Counted from the stretch's first letter, positions 53,185-62,156 are shown. The stretch is DNA of 64,000 nt from Deltaproteobacteria bacterium (GCA_012728915.1 JAAYEC010000030.1:30533-94532), one strand, 5' to 3'. The notes: generated by a model from the sequence alone, not told the origin. A program made the numbers and translations.

Positions 53185-53376
53185 ATGAAGGCCACCGTCA
53201 ACGAGGATCTCTGTATCGGTTGCGAGAGCTGCGTCGACATCTGCCCCGACGTGTTCGAGATGCAGGATGAGTTCGTGGTCTGCCGCTTCGACGACGAGAT
53301 CCCCCCGGAGTTCGAGGAGGCCTGCCGCGAAGCCGCCGAATCCTGCCCCGTCGAGGCGATCGCCATCGAAGACTGA
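53185..53376 (+). CDS. [4Fe-4S] ferredoxin, 63 aa
   Basis: A 63-residue single-cluster ferredoxin: C-I-G-C-E-S-C-V-D-I-C-P near the start and SCPVEAIAI at the end. It is very acidic. An AAGGAGGGG site precedes the ATG. It is divergent from the cobalamin adenosyltransferase and resembles the ferredoxin at 23034 in layout. It transfers single low-potential electrons. Confidence 0.9.
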   Translation: MKATVNEDLCIGCESCVDICPDVFEMQDEFVVCRFDDEIPPEFEEACREAAESCPVEAIAIED

Positions 53377-53420
53377 GCCCGGAGGCCTCCTGTCTCAAGC
53401 ATCAGGCAAAAGGCCTTGTC

Positions 53421-53517
53421 GTCGCCCTTTGCCCTTTGCCCTTTGCCCTTTGCCCTTCGCCCTTCGACCTTTGCCCTTTGCCCTTCGACCTTTGCCCTTT
53501 GCCTTTCGCCCTTTGCC
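53421..53517. repeat. Degenerate heptanucleotide array CCCTTTG after the M29 gene
   Basis: About fourteen seven-base units (CCCTTTG, CCCTTCG, ACCTTTG) in near-perfect phase fill the gap between the ferredoxin and the aminopeptidase stop at 53520. It lies directly at the 3' end of the minus-strand gene. Confidence 0.85.
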
Positions 53518-53519
53518 TG

Positions 53520-54719
53520 TCAGTATTGAAACACCCCGTTGTCGTAGATCACCATCTTCTTCCCCGTGACCAGTTGCGCCGTCACGGTCTTGGGCTCCGT
53601 ATTGATGAGGTCCCAGTGCAGGGCCGAGTCGTTGAACCCCAGCTTCTTCTTCATCGCCGGCGTGAGCGCCGCGGGATTTTTCGCGTACGTATCGGCGTAG
53701 GAGGACCCGAAGGCGATGTGGCAGTTGCCGTAGGACCCGCCGAAGTTCTCGTCGTACAGGGTATTGGCCATGAACCGGTCGATCCGCGAGAAGCGGCGGT
53801 CGGTCAGCGAGAACTCCCCGATCCGGCTCGCTCCCGCGTCCATGGCGATCTGCCTGCGGGCGAACTCCTCTCCCTCGTCGGCACGGACGACGGACCCGGT
53901 GCCCCTCCGGAATTCGAGGACGACACCGGCCACGTAGTTGCCGCTTCGGAACGACGGCATGTTGGCGACGTAGCGCCCTTCGGTCCCCCGCCAGTCCGGC
54001 GACAGGAAGATCTCGAAGCTCGGGATGTTGTGCCCCGATATGCCCACCCACTTGCGGTGGAGCCCGGGGGTGATCTTCAGGTCGACGCCCTTCCCCTCGA
54101 CGCGGTAATAGGCAACCTTCATCGCATTGAGCCATTTCTTGATGCCGCCTACGTCGCGGTAGATCGTTTCCCACCGTCCCGCCGGGTCGTCATGGTCGAG
54201 GTAGCAGGCCCGGATCACCTGTCTTTCGTACTCTGCCTCCGTCAGCTTCGCCTGCCGGGCGAGCTCGGCGGTCGGCATCATGCATAGCGTCCAGCCGAAG
54301 CGCCCCTCGCTGTCCCGTCTGTCGAGAATGTCTTTCAGCGTCTTCCGCGCAACGGTTGCCGCGGCAATCTTGCCGGGATCCACGTCCCGCAGGTGGGTCA
54401 GCGACGCCGGGGCGTAGAGGTAGATGCTGCCGTTGAGAGCCTCGCAGAGTTCCCGATCGCCGGGCGCCAGAAAGGTCAGCTGCTTCTTTCCCGAGAGACC
54501 GTAGAAGTTTTTCTCCATTGCCGGCGTCAGCCCCGACCGAAGGACGGGGTTGATGCCCCGCTCGATCAGTCTTCCCTGGACCACTTCCGCCAGCCTCACC
54601 GCCGGAAAGTCAAAGGCAACCCGGACGATCTCTCCTTTCCGGAAGGCCTTTTTCCTCGCCTTGGTCAGACCCCAGACGAGCACCTCGGCATACCGCTCCA
54701 GCATCTTCTCCGACAGCAT
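53520..54719 (-). CDS. Aminopeptidase of family M29
   Basis: A 399-residue thermophilic-type M29 metalloaminopeptidase. The metal ligands are in SFEIFLSPD (Glu), GEFSLTDRRFS (Glu), FGGSYGNCHIAFGSSY (His, Tyr) and ALHWDLINTEP (His, Asp). The N-terminal domain is rich in helices and strands typical of the family. It removes N-terminal residues from peptides in the cytoplasm. The start at 54719 has a suitable purine stretch. Confidence 0.85.
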   Translation of the reverse strand: MLSEKMLERYAEVLVWGLTKARKKAFRKGEIVRVAFDFPAVRLAEVVQGRLIERGINPVLRSGLTPAMEKNFYGLSGKKQLTFLAPGDRELCEALNGSIYLYAPASLTHLRDVDPGKIAAATVARKTLKDILDRRDSEGRFGWTLCMMPTAELARQAKLTEAEYERQVIRACYLDHDDPAGRWETIYRDVGGIKKWLNAMKVAYYRVEGKGVDLKITPGLHRKWVGISGHNIPSFEIFLSPDWRGTEGRYVANMPSFRSGNYVAGVVLEFRRGTGSVVRADEGEEFARRQIAMDAGASRIGEFSLTDRRFSRIDRFMANTLYDENFGGSYGNCHIAFGSSYADTYAKNPAALTPAMKKKLGFNDSALHWDLINTEPKTVTAQLVTGKKMVIYDNGVFQY

Positions 54720-54806
54720 CCCCTGCTCCTTTCACCTCTCTTCCGATGAACGATTCTGCTGCCCGATCAACCCCCGGCCTCAACACCCCCCGGCTTCAGC
54801 CCCTCG

Positions 54807-55397
54807 TCAGAACTCCCTCGGCTTGCAGATCACCTCCCGGACCTTCAGGTCGAAGAACCGTGCGCTGTTGGCCGGGCGAAGGACGAGGGCCGTATCCACC
54901 CCGTCGCAGGTCCCCCCGAGCGCTATGACGTCCTCAGCGGTCCGGATCAGGCCGGCATCGGCCGCCATGACGGCGATCTCGACGGCCACTTTCGTTCCCT
55001 GCCCGAACGTCCTGAGCGTCCAGGCCATGATCTCGTCGAGCTGGTAGGTGCCGAGCTTGTTCCGCACCGCCCGCCCCACTCCCCCGAAGGCGTGCTGACC
55101 CGTGAAGACGCGGATGCCCGCCGACTCGAGGCGATTCCGCGCAGCCGTCTTCATTTCCTGGGTATCCGGCCTCTCGAAGCCCGCCACGTGAGTGACGGCG
55201 ATGACGCGCACGTCCTTCCCGAAGGCCTCCCGGGCGGCAAGGGCCGTCCTGCCGCTCACGCTCGGGACGACGGCGGTTGCGATGCCCAGCCCTGCGGCCC
55301 GGCCGGCCGCGGCGGCGAGCACGTCGCCCGTGTTGGTCTTTCCGGGTTTTCGGAAATACAGGCACACCCTCTCCTCGAATCGTTTCCTGGCAGCCAT
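54807..55397 (-). CDS. Stand-alone pyruvate-kinase C-terminal-like domain protein
   Basis: A 196-residue protein resembling the alpha/beta C-terminal (allosteric) domain of pyruvate kinase, without the catalytic barrel. It has TNTGDVLAAAAGRAAGLGI, VVPSVSGRTALAAREAFG, VIAVTHVAGFERP and ALGGTCDGVDTALVLRPANS. Such free domains are known in archaea and anaerobes; their ligand is not established. It follows the Fur-type gene on the same strand with a 33-base gap. Confidence 0.7.
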   Translation of the reverse strand: MAARKRFEERVCLYFRKPGKTNTGDVLAAAAGRAAGLGIATAVVPSVSGRTALAAREAFGKDVRVIAVTHVAGFERPDTQEMKTAARNRLESAGIRVFTGQHAFGGVGRAVRNKLGTYQLDEIMAWTLRTFGQGTKVAVEIAVMAADAGLIRTAEDVIALGGTCDGVDTALVLRPANSARFFDLKVREVICKPREF

Positions 55398-55430
55398 GTC
55401 CCGCTCCTTTCGATCCCGATCACGCCGTTC

Positions 55431-55835
55431 TCACCGGGCCGCGCAGTCCCCACACAGGCCGAACAGGTCGAGATGCGCCCCGGTGACCCTGAATCGCTCC
55501 CTCTGGGCGAGGGCTTCCATGTCCCGGATGAACTTGCCTTTCACCTCGCGAACCTTCCCGCAACGCGTACAGACGAAATGGGCGTGGGCGCCCGTCCCGG
55601 CGTCGTGGACCTCGAAGTGGGAGCGGCCCTCGCCGAAACTGCGGCCCTGGATCAGGTTGCGCTCCCGGAAATAGGCGAGGGCCCGGTAGACGGTCGCGAG
55701 GCTGATCCGGGGGTCCTTTCTGCGCGCCAGCTCAAGAAGCCCGTAGGCGTCCAGGTGGCCGCGCTCCCTGAGGATCTCCAGGATGATCTGCCGCCGCGGC
55801 GTCAGGCGCAGGGTCGTTTGAGCAGGCTTCGTCAT
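55431..55835 (-). CDS. Fur-family transcriptional regulator (iron block)
   Basis: A 134-residue Fur-type regulator. The winged helix has TPRRQIILEILRERG and ISLATVYRALAYFRE; the dimer domain has HFEVHDAGTGAHAHFVC and two C-x2-C pairs (CTRCGK and CGDCAA). It lies in a minus-strand run with feoB and the DtxR-FeoA gene, so iron is the likely metal, but Fur, PerR and Zur cannot be separated by sequence alone. A second Fur-type gene lies at 60005. Confidence 0.88.
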   Translation of the reverse strand: MTKPAQTTLRLTPRRQIILEILRERGHLDAYGLLELARRKDPRISLATVYRALAYFRERNLIQGRSFGEGRSHFEVHDAGTGAHAHFVCTRCGKVREVKGKFIRDMEALAQRERFRVTGAHLDLFGLCGDCAAR

Positions 55836-55847
55836 TCGCTCCTCCCG

Positions 55848-56579
55848 TCACTGCCGGCCGTTTCGCCACCGGAACCGCCACCCCCCTCCTCTCGCCGCGC
55901 GGCTGACGCGGTGGGCGGGCCTGACGAAGATCTCCCTGGCGATCGCGTCGTCGAAGGCCACCGTGCTCTCATCGATTTTCACGACATAGGACGGTCTTCT
56001 CTGGACGAGCTGGATGGACCGGCCCGTCATGATGCCCAGAGAGGTCAGATAGGACACGCGGGCATTGTCGCGCGTCCCGATGTAGGCTACCTTCGCCGTC
56101 TCTCCGGGCTCCAGTTCCGTCAGGGGGACAACCAGGGGCCTCAGCACGGTTTCGCAGCACTCGCAGCATTCCCCGGGCGGGATGGGTTTGCCGTGCGGAC
56201 AGGTCCTGGGATGGCCCAGGAGAATACAGATGGAATCGGCCGCCTCGGTGCCGAGCATGTGCTCGTAGCGGCAGGCCGAACGCTCCATCTCCTCGTTGTG
56301 GAGATTCAGCACGTCGTGCAGGAGCCTCTCCGCAAGCCGATGGCTGCGAATGACGTTCCGCGCCCTCTGGAACCCTTCCTCCGTCAGGAAGACCTCGCCG
56401 TCCCTGCTGCGGGCCAGCCCCTCCGCGACGAGCTTCTCCGTCTGTTCCGGGGGTGCGGCCTCAGGCGGCACGCGGGCGCCGGCTGCGGGCGCTTCCCCCC
56501 GCGTTTCCAGGGTCGTCCAGATCTCCTCGAGGATCTCTTCCAGCTCTTCCGTCGCGCAGGGTCTGCAGGGCTCGTCCAT
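55848..56579 (-). CDS. DtxR-like metal repressor fused to FeoA/SH3 domain
   Basis: A 243-residue protein. The N-terminal helix-turn-helix has EEILEEIWTTLETRG and LTEEGFQRARNVIRSHRLAE, then the metal-dimer domain HNEEMERSACRYEHML and GHPRTCPHGKPIPPGECC. The C-terminal 75 residues are a FeoA/SH3 fold (LGIMTGRSIQLVQRRPSYVV). It probably senses iron or manganese and represses feoB beside it. The tail is basic and unusual (RAARGGGWRFRWRNGRQ). It is 11 bases after feoB and 12 before the Fur gene. Confidence 0.88.
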   Translation of the reverse strand: MDEPCRPCATEELEEILEEIWTTLETRGEAPAAGARVPPEAAPPEQTEKLVAEGLARSRDGEVFLTEEGFQRARNVIRSHRLAERLLHDVLNLHNEEMERSACRYEHMLGTEAADSICILLGHPRTCPHGKPIPPGECCECCETVLRPLVVPLTELEPGETAKVAYIGTRDNARVSYLTSLGIMTGRSIQLVQRRPSYVVKIDESTVAFDDAIAREIFVRPAHRVSRAARGGGWRFRWRNGRQ

Positions 56580-56589
56580 GTCTCTCTCC

Positions 56590-58569
56590 TCAGAACGTCA
56601 CGTGAAGGGTGCGCAAAACGGCATTCAGGACACCGCCCGCCGCGATGGCGTAGACGAAGACAAATACGATGATGCCCGTGCCGACCAGGACCCCCCGCTC
56701 CTTGATGATCACGAAGGTGTTGGAAACGCAGGGAACGAACAGCGTCATGACCATCGTCGCGACAAAGGCCTGGAGATTGTCCAGGAGCCCCCTGCCGTAC
56801 ATGTCGAAGAAGAAAGCCGCCACGTACTCTCGCCTCAGGACACCCAGGATGAACCCCTCCGTCGTGAGGGAAGGAAGATTCAGAAACCCGGTGACGACGG
56901 GATTCAAGAGCCGCTTCAGCTCGTCCAGGCCTCCCGCGCGGTCGGCAACGAACAGCAGCGCCGTCCCCAAGAGAAACCAGGGGATGACCTCCCGGACGAA
57001 CCAGTATGACCGGTACGCCGTCTTGCCCGCCACGTTGCGCAGCTCGGGCAGCCGGTAGGGCGGCAGCTCCGTGATGAAGGCCGGCGTCTGCCCCGGAAGA
57101 AGTTTCGAGGCAAGCCACCCGGTGGCCATCAGCTGCAGGGCCAGCAGGGCGACGAACAGCAGCAGGGCCATGAACCCGATGCGGGCGAACATCCCCAGGA
57201 TCAACCCCATCTGCGGCGCGCAGGGGATCCCGAGGGCGAGGATCAGGGTTGCAATGATCCGTTCCCTGCGCGTCTCGAGGATCCTCGTGACGACGGCAGC
57301 CATGGTTCCGCAACCGAAGCCCAGCACAATGGGGATGATCGCCTTGCCGTTGAGCCCGATCAGGGCAAAGAGCCGGTTGATCATGACCTCCAGGCGCGGG
57401 AGGTAGCCCGTGTCCTCGAGGAAGGAGAAGACGATGTAGAAGGCGGTTACCGTGGGGAACACGATGGCGATCGAATAGGTGATCCCCATGGTGATCTGCC
57501 CGTACGGTCCGACCAGGAAATCCCGGACCAGGGGGTATGGAAAACGGGCGAGGGACTCCACGATCGGAGGGAGCAGCCATTGGCCGAAAACGACCTCCTG
57601 AACGAAGTCCACGACCATCCCTGCGGTGAAGACGCCCACGAACTCGTAGATGACGTAGAGAATCCCGAGCATCAGCAGCGCGCCGCCGAGGGGATGTGTC
57701 GAAAAGCGGTCCAACTCGTGGGCGAAGCTCGACCGGAAGCCCTTTCCCGACTGATGCGTCACGCACTCCCGGATCAGCCTTTCGACGAGGGCCATCCGGG
57801 CCTCGAGGATGATCCTCGACAGGGGCTCCAAGACCCGGGCCTGGGTCCGGCCGACGATGTCGCGGACGGCGCGGCTCTCCGGCGTGCCCTTCCCGAGAAG
57901 ATCGTCCACCAGGGAGAGGTCGCCCGACAAAAGCGTCAGCGCCACGGCGCGCCCGGATACCGGGTAGCGGGGAAGCAGCGCGGCGATTTCCGACGCCGAT
58001 TCCTCCACGCGGGGATCGTAGCTGATGCGCAGGGGGGATCGCGCCGGTTTCCGAAGGGCGTCGATCAGTTCCCGCCTGCCCTTCCCCTGCGTCGCCACGG
58101 TGAGCACGACCGGGATGCCCAGGCTCTTCGAGAGCCGGGCCGTGTCGATGACGTAGCCTTTCTTCTCCGCCTCGTCGGCGATGTTGAGATCGAGGACCAT
58201 CGGGACGTCCGCATCGATTAACGCCATCGTCAGCAGCAGCGTCCGGGGGAGGTTCTGGGCGTCTCCGACCTGCAGCACGGCCCCGACGTCCTGCGTCAGG
58301 AGCGTCTGAAGGGTCACGCGTTCCTCCTCGCTGCGGGGTACGACCCCCGCAAGGCCGGGGGTGTCCAGCACGCAGCAGTCGAGCTCCGCGGTCTGGCCGC
58401 AGCGGACCTCGATCGTGGTTCCGGGGTAGTTGGACACGATGACGTATTCCCCGGTGAGCATCGTGAAGATCTTGCTCTTGCCCACATTCGGATGGCCGAC
58501 CAGGACGAGCCGGGGGTTCAGGGCCGCGCCCGGAAGGGATACCGGCTCTTTCTTCACATCTTTCTCCAC
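56590..58569 (-). CDS. feoB: Ferrous iron transporter FeoB
   Basis: A 659-residue inner-membrane Fe2+ transporter. The GTPase domain has G1 VGHPNVGKSKIF, G2 YPGTTIEV, G3 LDTPGL and a G4-like NIADEA. The membrane domain has about nine helices in two Gate repeats, including FSFLEDTGYLPRLEVMINR and LGFGCGTMAAVVTR. It is the first gene of a unit with the DtxR-FeoA regulator and Fur. A 15-base palindrome lies in its promoter region. Separate feoA is not seen; the FeoA domain is in the regulator. Confidence 0.95.
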   Translation of the reverse strand: MEKDVKKEPVSLPGAALNPRLVLVGHPNVGKSKIFTMLTGEYVIVSNYPGTTIEVRCGQTAELDCCVLDTPGLAGVVPRSEEERVTLQTLLTQDVGAVLQVGDAQNLPRTLLLTMALIDADVPMVLDLNIADEAEKKGYVIDTARLSKSLGIPVVLTVATQGKGRRELIDALRKPARSPLRISYDPRVEESASEIAALLPRYPVSGRAVALTLLSGDLSLVDDLLGKGTPESRAVRDIVGRTQARVLEPLSRIILEARMALVERLIRECVTHQSGKGFRSSFAHELDRFSTHPLGGALLMLGILYVIYEFVGVFTAGMVVDFVQEVVFGQWLLPPIVESLARFPYPLVRDFLVGPYGQITMGITYSIAIVFPTVTAFYIVFSFLEDTGYLPRLEVMINRLFALIGLNGKAIIPIVLGFGCGTMAAVVTRILETRRERIIATLILALGIPCAPQMGLILGMFARIGFMALLLFVALLALQLMATGWLASKLLPGQTPAFITELPPYRLPELRNVAGKTAYRSYWFVREVIPWFLLGTALLFVADRAGGLDELKRLLNPVVTGFLNLPSLTTEGFILGVLRREYVAAFFFDMYGRGLLDNLQAFVATMVMTLFVPCVSNTFVIIKERGVLVGTGIIVFVFVYAIAAGGVLNAVLRTLHVTF

Positions 58570-58581
58570 GACCGCTCCTCG

Positions 58582-58596
58582 TGCGAATGATTCGCA
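58582..58596. promoter_or_regulatory. TGCGAAT-G-ATTCGCA palindrome upstream of feoB
   Basis: A perfect seven-base inverted repeat with a one-base centre lies 12 bases upstream of the feoB start. The following AATGATTCGCATTATC stretch resembles Fur-type sites. It is a candidate operator for either the Fur or the DtxR-type protein of this block. Confidence 0.5.
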
Positions 58597-58660
58597 TTAT
58601 CAAACTATACACCCGGCGGGGAAAAAACAACGGAAAAAAACCGGGGGGACGGCAGGGTCG

Positions 58661-59161
58661 TCAGGGCTGGATGGTTTCCAGCATCGCCTCGAGGTTCCGG
58701 CACTGGTAGCACTTGATGACGCCCTGTCCGTCCACCAAGACGATCATCGGGACGCCCCGCACCTGGTATCGCTCGGCCACCCTGCCGTCCCGGTCGATCA
58801 GGACGGGATACGGGATCGCATGGCGCAGCGCGAACTCGCCGACCTTCTTTTCCGTCTCGTTGATGTAGATGTTGAGCACCTCGAGGTTCCTGGCGGCGCC
58901 CTTCCCGTAGATCTCCTTGATCCGCGGGATCTCCTCGCGGCAGTAGGGACACCAGGTCGTCCCGAAGACGAGCAGAACCGGCCTGCCCCGCAGGGCTCCC
59001 AGGGTGACCTCCCGGCCCTCGAGATCCTGCAGACGGAAATCCGGCGCCGGCGCATCGACGGCGATCTTCGCCGGCGGTCCTTTCGGGACATCCTCGCCGG
59101 CGGAGCACGCAAGGGTCAAAAGACAGGCACAGACGAGCGGGATGAAGGGCCTGAGACGCAT
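58661..59161 (-). CDS. TlpA/ResA-like thioredoxin lipoprotein
   Basis: A 166-residue exported thioredoxin-fold protein, anchored as a lipoprotein (lipobox LTLAC). The active site is GTTWCPYCREEIP, and RGVPMIVLVDGQG holds the cis-Pro. It reduces or isomerises disulfides outside the membrane and would receive electrons from the CcdA-like protein encoded 18 bases upstream. A second Cys pair (CYQC) lies near the C-terminus. Confidence 0.9.
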   Translation of the reverse strand: MRLRPFIPLVCACLLTLACSAGEDVPKGPPAKIAVDAPAPDFRLQDLEGREVTLGALRGRPVLLVFGTTWCPYCREEIPRIKEIYGKGAARNLEVLNIYINETEKKVGEFALRHAIPYPVLIDRDGRVAERYQVRGVPMIVLVDGQGVIKCYQCRNLEAMLETIQP

Positions 59162-59179
59162 CGGATCCGAGCCTCCCGT

Positions 59180-59884
59180 TCAGGAAATGAGGGCACTGTA
59201 CAGAAAATAGGCGCCGGCGGCAAGCAGGATGATCCCGGAGAGTTTCTTGACGTTCACCATCCAGGCCCCCGATTTCGGCAGGCCGGCAAGCAGGCCGGCA
59301 CTGGTGCCCACGATCAGCAGCAGCGTGCCCACGCCGAAGGAAAAGACGAACAGGAGGGTCCCCCCGAAAAACACATCCTGTCTCGCGGCCACCACGCCGA
59401 GGATCACGGCCAGAACGGGGGCCGTGCAGGGACCCAGGAGAAAGCCCGAGGTCAGCCCGATCACGAAGCTCCCGAGAACCCCCCTTCGGCCGGTCCCCGC
59501 CCCGGCGCGCGGCATGAACCGCTCCAGCGAAAGGTGGAAGACCTCCAGCATGGCAAGCCCCATGACCATGCAGAGGATGCCGAGGACGCCCTGCGTCACG
59601 GGGCTTGCTTGGACCGAGCCGAAAAGCCTGCCCGTCAGGGCCGCGAACATCCCGACCGCCGTGTAGGTGACGGCCAGGCCCAGCACGAAGCTCAGCGACA
59701 GCGCGAAGCCCCTGGCGGCCGAGACACCCCCCTGGACCCCGATCACGGCCGCCGTGATCGGGATGACGGGGTAGACGCAGGGCGTGAAGCTGACCGCGAC
59801 GCCGGCCGCGTATGCCGCCGCATAGGCCAGCAGGAAAGACTGCCCGAGATGGGCTTCGAATTGCGCTGTGAGCTGTTCGATCAT
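59180..59884 (-). CDS. CcdA/DsbD-type thiol-disulfide membrane protein
   Basis: A 234-residue membrane protein with six transmembrane helices and one Cys in each of two helix starts (VSFTPCVYPVIPITA and GFLLGPCTAPVLAVI), which pass electrons from cytoplasmic thioredoxin to the TlpA-like partner. The two genes form a pair for cytochrome c maturation or periplasmic reduction. It is divergent from the Zur-type gene. Confidence 0.9.
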   Translation of the reverse strand: MIEQLTAQFEAHLGQSFLLAYAAAYAAGVAVSFTPCVYPVIPITAAVIGVQGGVSAARGFALSLSFVLGLAVTYTAVGMFAALTGRLFGSVQASPVTQGVLGILCMVMGLAMLEVFHLSLERFMPRAGAGTGRRGVLGSFVIGLTSGFLLGPCTAPVLAVILGVVAARQDVFFGGTLLFVFSFGVGTLLLIVGTSAGLLAGLPKSGAWMVNVKKLSGIILLAAGAYFLYSALIS

Positions 59885-59969
59885 TCCGTGACCCCGCGAC
59901 CGTCCTGCCCCTCCTTAACGCAATTCGGGGGGTCGCGCAAGCGCGAGACGCCGGCACCGGAAAACTCTT

Positions 59970-59984
59970 TGCAAATGAGTTGCA
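59970..59984. promoter_or_regulatory. TGCAA-N5-TTGCA palindrome upstream of the zinc operon
   Basis: A five-base inverted repeat around ATGAG lies 21 bases upstream of the first gene. It is AT-rich in an otherwise GC-rich region and is a candidate Zur operator controlling zur-znuACB. Confidence 0.5.
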
Positions 59985-60004
59985 TTTATTGTATGGTCCC
60001 GGGC

Positions 60005-60490
60005 ATGGGCCATTGCGACATCCACGCCACCCTGGAACGGGCGGGCCTTTCGAAGACATCCCAGCGCGTGGCGGTGCTGACGGCACTCGTGCACGCCGAG
60101 ACCCCCCTGAGCGCCAGGGACATTCTCGAGCGGGTCTCCGGAGAGGGCCGGATCAACCGGGTCACGGTCTACCGGATCCTGGCCTCCTTCAAGGCCGGGG
60201 GCATCATCCGGGAGCTCGCGACGGATCACGGCGAGAACTTTTTCGAAATGGCCTGCCGGCACAACCCGGCGCACCCCCATTTCTACTGCCGCTCCTGCAG
60301 GAGCCTCGCCTGCCTGCCTTCAGCGGGAAACCAGGAGCGATGGATTCGGGAGTATCGGGAGGCGGACGAGGCCATCGAGACCGTCGCCATCCACTTCACG
60401 GGATTGTGCCGCCGGTGCCGGAGTGAAAACGCCGGGCATCCGGTCCGCCGGCTGCGGGGTCCCCGGGGCGACAGGAGGGTTTCTCCATGA
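60005..60490 (+). CDS. zur: Fur-family regulator, probable Zur
   Basis: A 161-residue Fur-type protein: LSKTSQRVAVLTALVHA and INRVTVYRILASFKAGG form the winged helix; HFYCRSCRSLAC and FTGLCRRCRSE hold the structural zinc Cys pairs. It is the first gene of the znuACB operon and overlaps znuA in an ATGA, so zinc sensing is likely. The start may be ATG 60005 or 59993; neither has a clear ribosome site. It has a basic C-terminal tail. Confidence 0.85.
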   Translation: MGHCDIHATLERAGLSKTSQRVAVLTALVHAETPLSARDILERVSGEGRINRVTVYRILASFKAGGIIRELATDHGENFFEMACRHNPAHPHFYCRSCRSLACLPSAGNQERWIREYREADEAIETVAIHFTGLCRRCRSENAGHPVRRLRGPRGDRRVSP

Positions 60491-61392
60491 AAAAAGGCAC
60501 CATCCCAACCCTGATCGCCGTGCTCGTCGCCGCCTTCTGGCAGACGGCCTGGGGACAGGTCGAACCGCAGCGGCTCACCGTGTTTGCCAGCATTCTCCCG
60601 CAATCCTATTTTCTCGAGCGGATCGGCGGAGATCGGGTCCAGGTCGAGGTCCTCGTCGGCGAAGGGCAGTCGCCGCACACCTACGAACCGACGCCGAAGC
60701 AGATGGCCAGGCTCAACGAGGCCCGGGCCCTCTTCCTCATCGGGGTCGGGTTCGAACGGGGCCTGATGAAAAAGATCGGCCGTTCCCACGGGGATCTGCT
60801 CCTCGTGGAGACTCAGACAGGGGTCCCCATGCGCAGTCTTGCCGGAGGCGGCCATGCGAACGACGAGAGTATCCACGGATCCCGTTTGTCCGGCGGAGGC
60901 GCAGCGACGCCCGATCCCCACATCTGGATGTCGCCGAGGCTCGCGAAGATCGTGGCGCAGAACATCCACGAGGCCCTGTGCCGTCTGGACCCGGCTCACT
61001 CGCGTCAGTACGCCGGGAATCTCCAGTCCCTTCTGGACGACCTGGACCGGGTCGATGCCCGCATCGCCCGCACGCTCGCCCCTCTCCGGGGCCGGAAGAT
61101 GTACGTATTTCACCCCGCCTTCGGCTATTTCGCCGACGCCTACGGGCTCACCCAGGTCCCCGTCGAATTCGAGGGAAAAGAGCCGGGGGCCAGGCAGCTG
61201 GCGGGGCTGATCGACCGGGCCCGGGCCGACGGCGTCCGGGTCATCTTCGTGCAGCCGCAATTCTCCGGCAAGAGCGCCGCCGTGGTGGCGGCAGCGATCG
61301 GGGGGGCCGTCATCCCGATCAACCCGCTCTCGAGGGATTACCTCGCAAACCTCGAAGCCATGGCCTCTGCCGTCGAGCAGGGCCTGAGGTGA
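60487..61392 (+). CDS. znuA: Zinc ABC transporter substrate-binding protein ZnuA
   Basis: A 301-residue periplasmic metal-binding protein with a signal peptide (residues 1-23, TLIAVLVAAFWQTAWG). Metal ligands are in QSPHTYEPTPKQM, DPHIWMSP and VFHPAFGYFADAYGL. The His-rich loop of many ZnuA proteins is short here (GGGHANDESIHGS). It delivers zinc, or possibly manganese, to ZnuBC. The gene overlaps zur and is 7 bases before znuC. Confidence 0.93.
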   Translation: MKKGTIPTLIAVLVAAFWQTAWGQVEPQRLTVFASILPQSYFLERIGGDRVQVEVLVGEGQSPHTYEPTPKQMARLNEARALFLIGVGFERGLMKKIGRSHGDLLLVETQTGVPMRSLAGGGHANDESIHGSRLSGGGAATPDPHIWMSPRLAKIVAQNIHEALCRLDPAHSRQYAGNLQSLLDDLDRVDARIARTLAPLRGRKMYVFHPAFGYFADAYGLTQVPVEFEGKEPGARQLAGLIDRARADGVRVIFVQPQFSGKSAAVVAAAIGGAVIPINPLSRDYLANLEAMASAVEQGLR

Positions 61393-61399
61393 AAAGCCC

Positions 61400-62140
61400 A
61401 TGAGCCCGGTGGACGCAGTCAGGGTCAGCCACGTGTCTTTTTCCTACGACGGGACTCCCGTCCTGGAGGATGTCCATTTCACCATCCCGCAGCGGTCCTT
61501 CATTTCCATCGTCGGGCCCAACGCGGGCGGCAAGACCACCCTGCTGAAGCTCATGCTGGGCCTGCTCCGGCCTTCGCGGGGAACCATCGAGATCCTGGGG
61601 ATGCCTCCCGCCAAGGCGCGGACCCGCATCGGCTACATGCCCCAGCACGTCCAGCTCGACCTGCAGTTTCCCGTGACCGTTCTCGATGTCGCGCTCATGG
61701 GACGGCTGGGGCGCAGGCTGCCCATCGGCCCGTACAGCCGTGCGGATCGTGCCGGCGCCCTCGAGGCGCTACGGAAGCTCGAGATGCAGGACCTGGCCGG
61801 ACGGCCCTTCATGGCCCTGTCCGGCGGACAGCGCCAGCGGGTGCTCATCGCCCGGGCCCTGGCCTCGGAACCGCAGATGCTGTTCCTGGACGAGCCGACG
61901 GCCAACGTGGACATGGTGGTGGAAACGGAGCTCTTCGAGCTGCTCCACGAGATGAGCAAAACCATCACCGTGGTCGTGGTCAGCCATGACCTGGGATTCG
62001 TTTCCCAGTACGTTCAGAGCGTGGTCTGCGTCAATCGCCGGGTCATGGTGCACCCGACGGCGTCCGTGACGGGCGAGGTCATTCGCGATCTCTACCTGTC
62101 CGACGTCTGCATGGTGCGCCACCATCACCGGGACGGATGA
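61400..62140 (+). CDS. znuC: Zinc ABC transporter ATPase ZnuC
   Basis: A 246-residue ATPase. Walker A is VGPNAGGKTTLLKL, signature ALSGGQRQRVLIARAL and Walker B QMLFLDEPTANVD, with a switch His in VVVSHDLGFV. The C-terminus ends in a His-rich MVRHHHRDG. It powers ZnuB. Confidence 0.95.
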   Translation: MSPVDAVRVSHVSFSYDGTPVLEDVHFTIPQRSFISIVGPNAGGKTTLLKLMLGLLRPSRGTIEILGMPPAKARTRIGYMPQHVQLDLQFPVTVLDVALMGRLGRRLPIGPYSRADRAGALEALRKLEMQDLAGRPFMALSGGQRQRVLIARALASEPQMLFLDEPTANVDMVVETELFELLHEMSKTITVVVVSHDLGFVSQYVQSVVCVNRRVMVHPTASVTGEVIRDLYLSDVCMVRHHHRDG

Positions 62141-62156
62141 GAGAAGAGACGGACCC

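Noticed and set aside
53421..53517. CRISPR array
   Set aside because: The units are seven bases with no spacers, and no cas genes are near.
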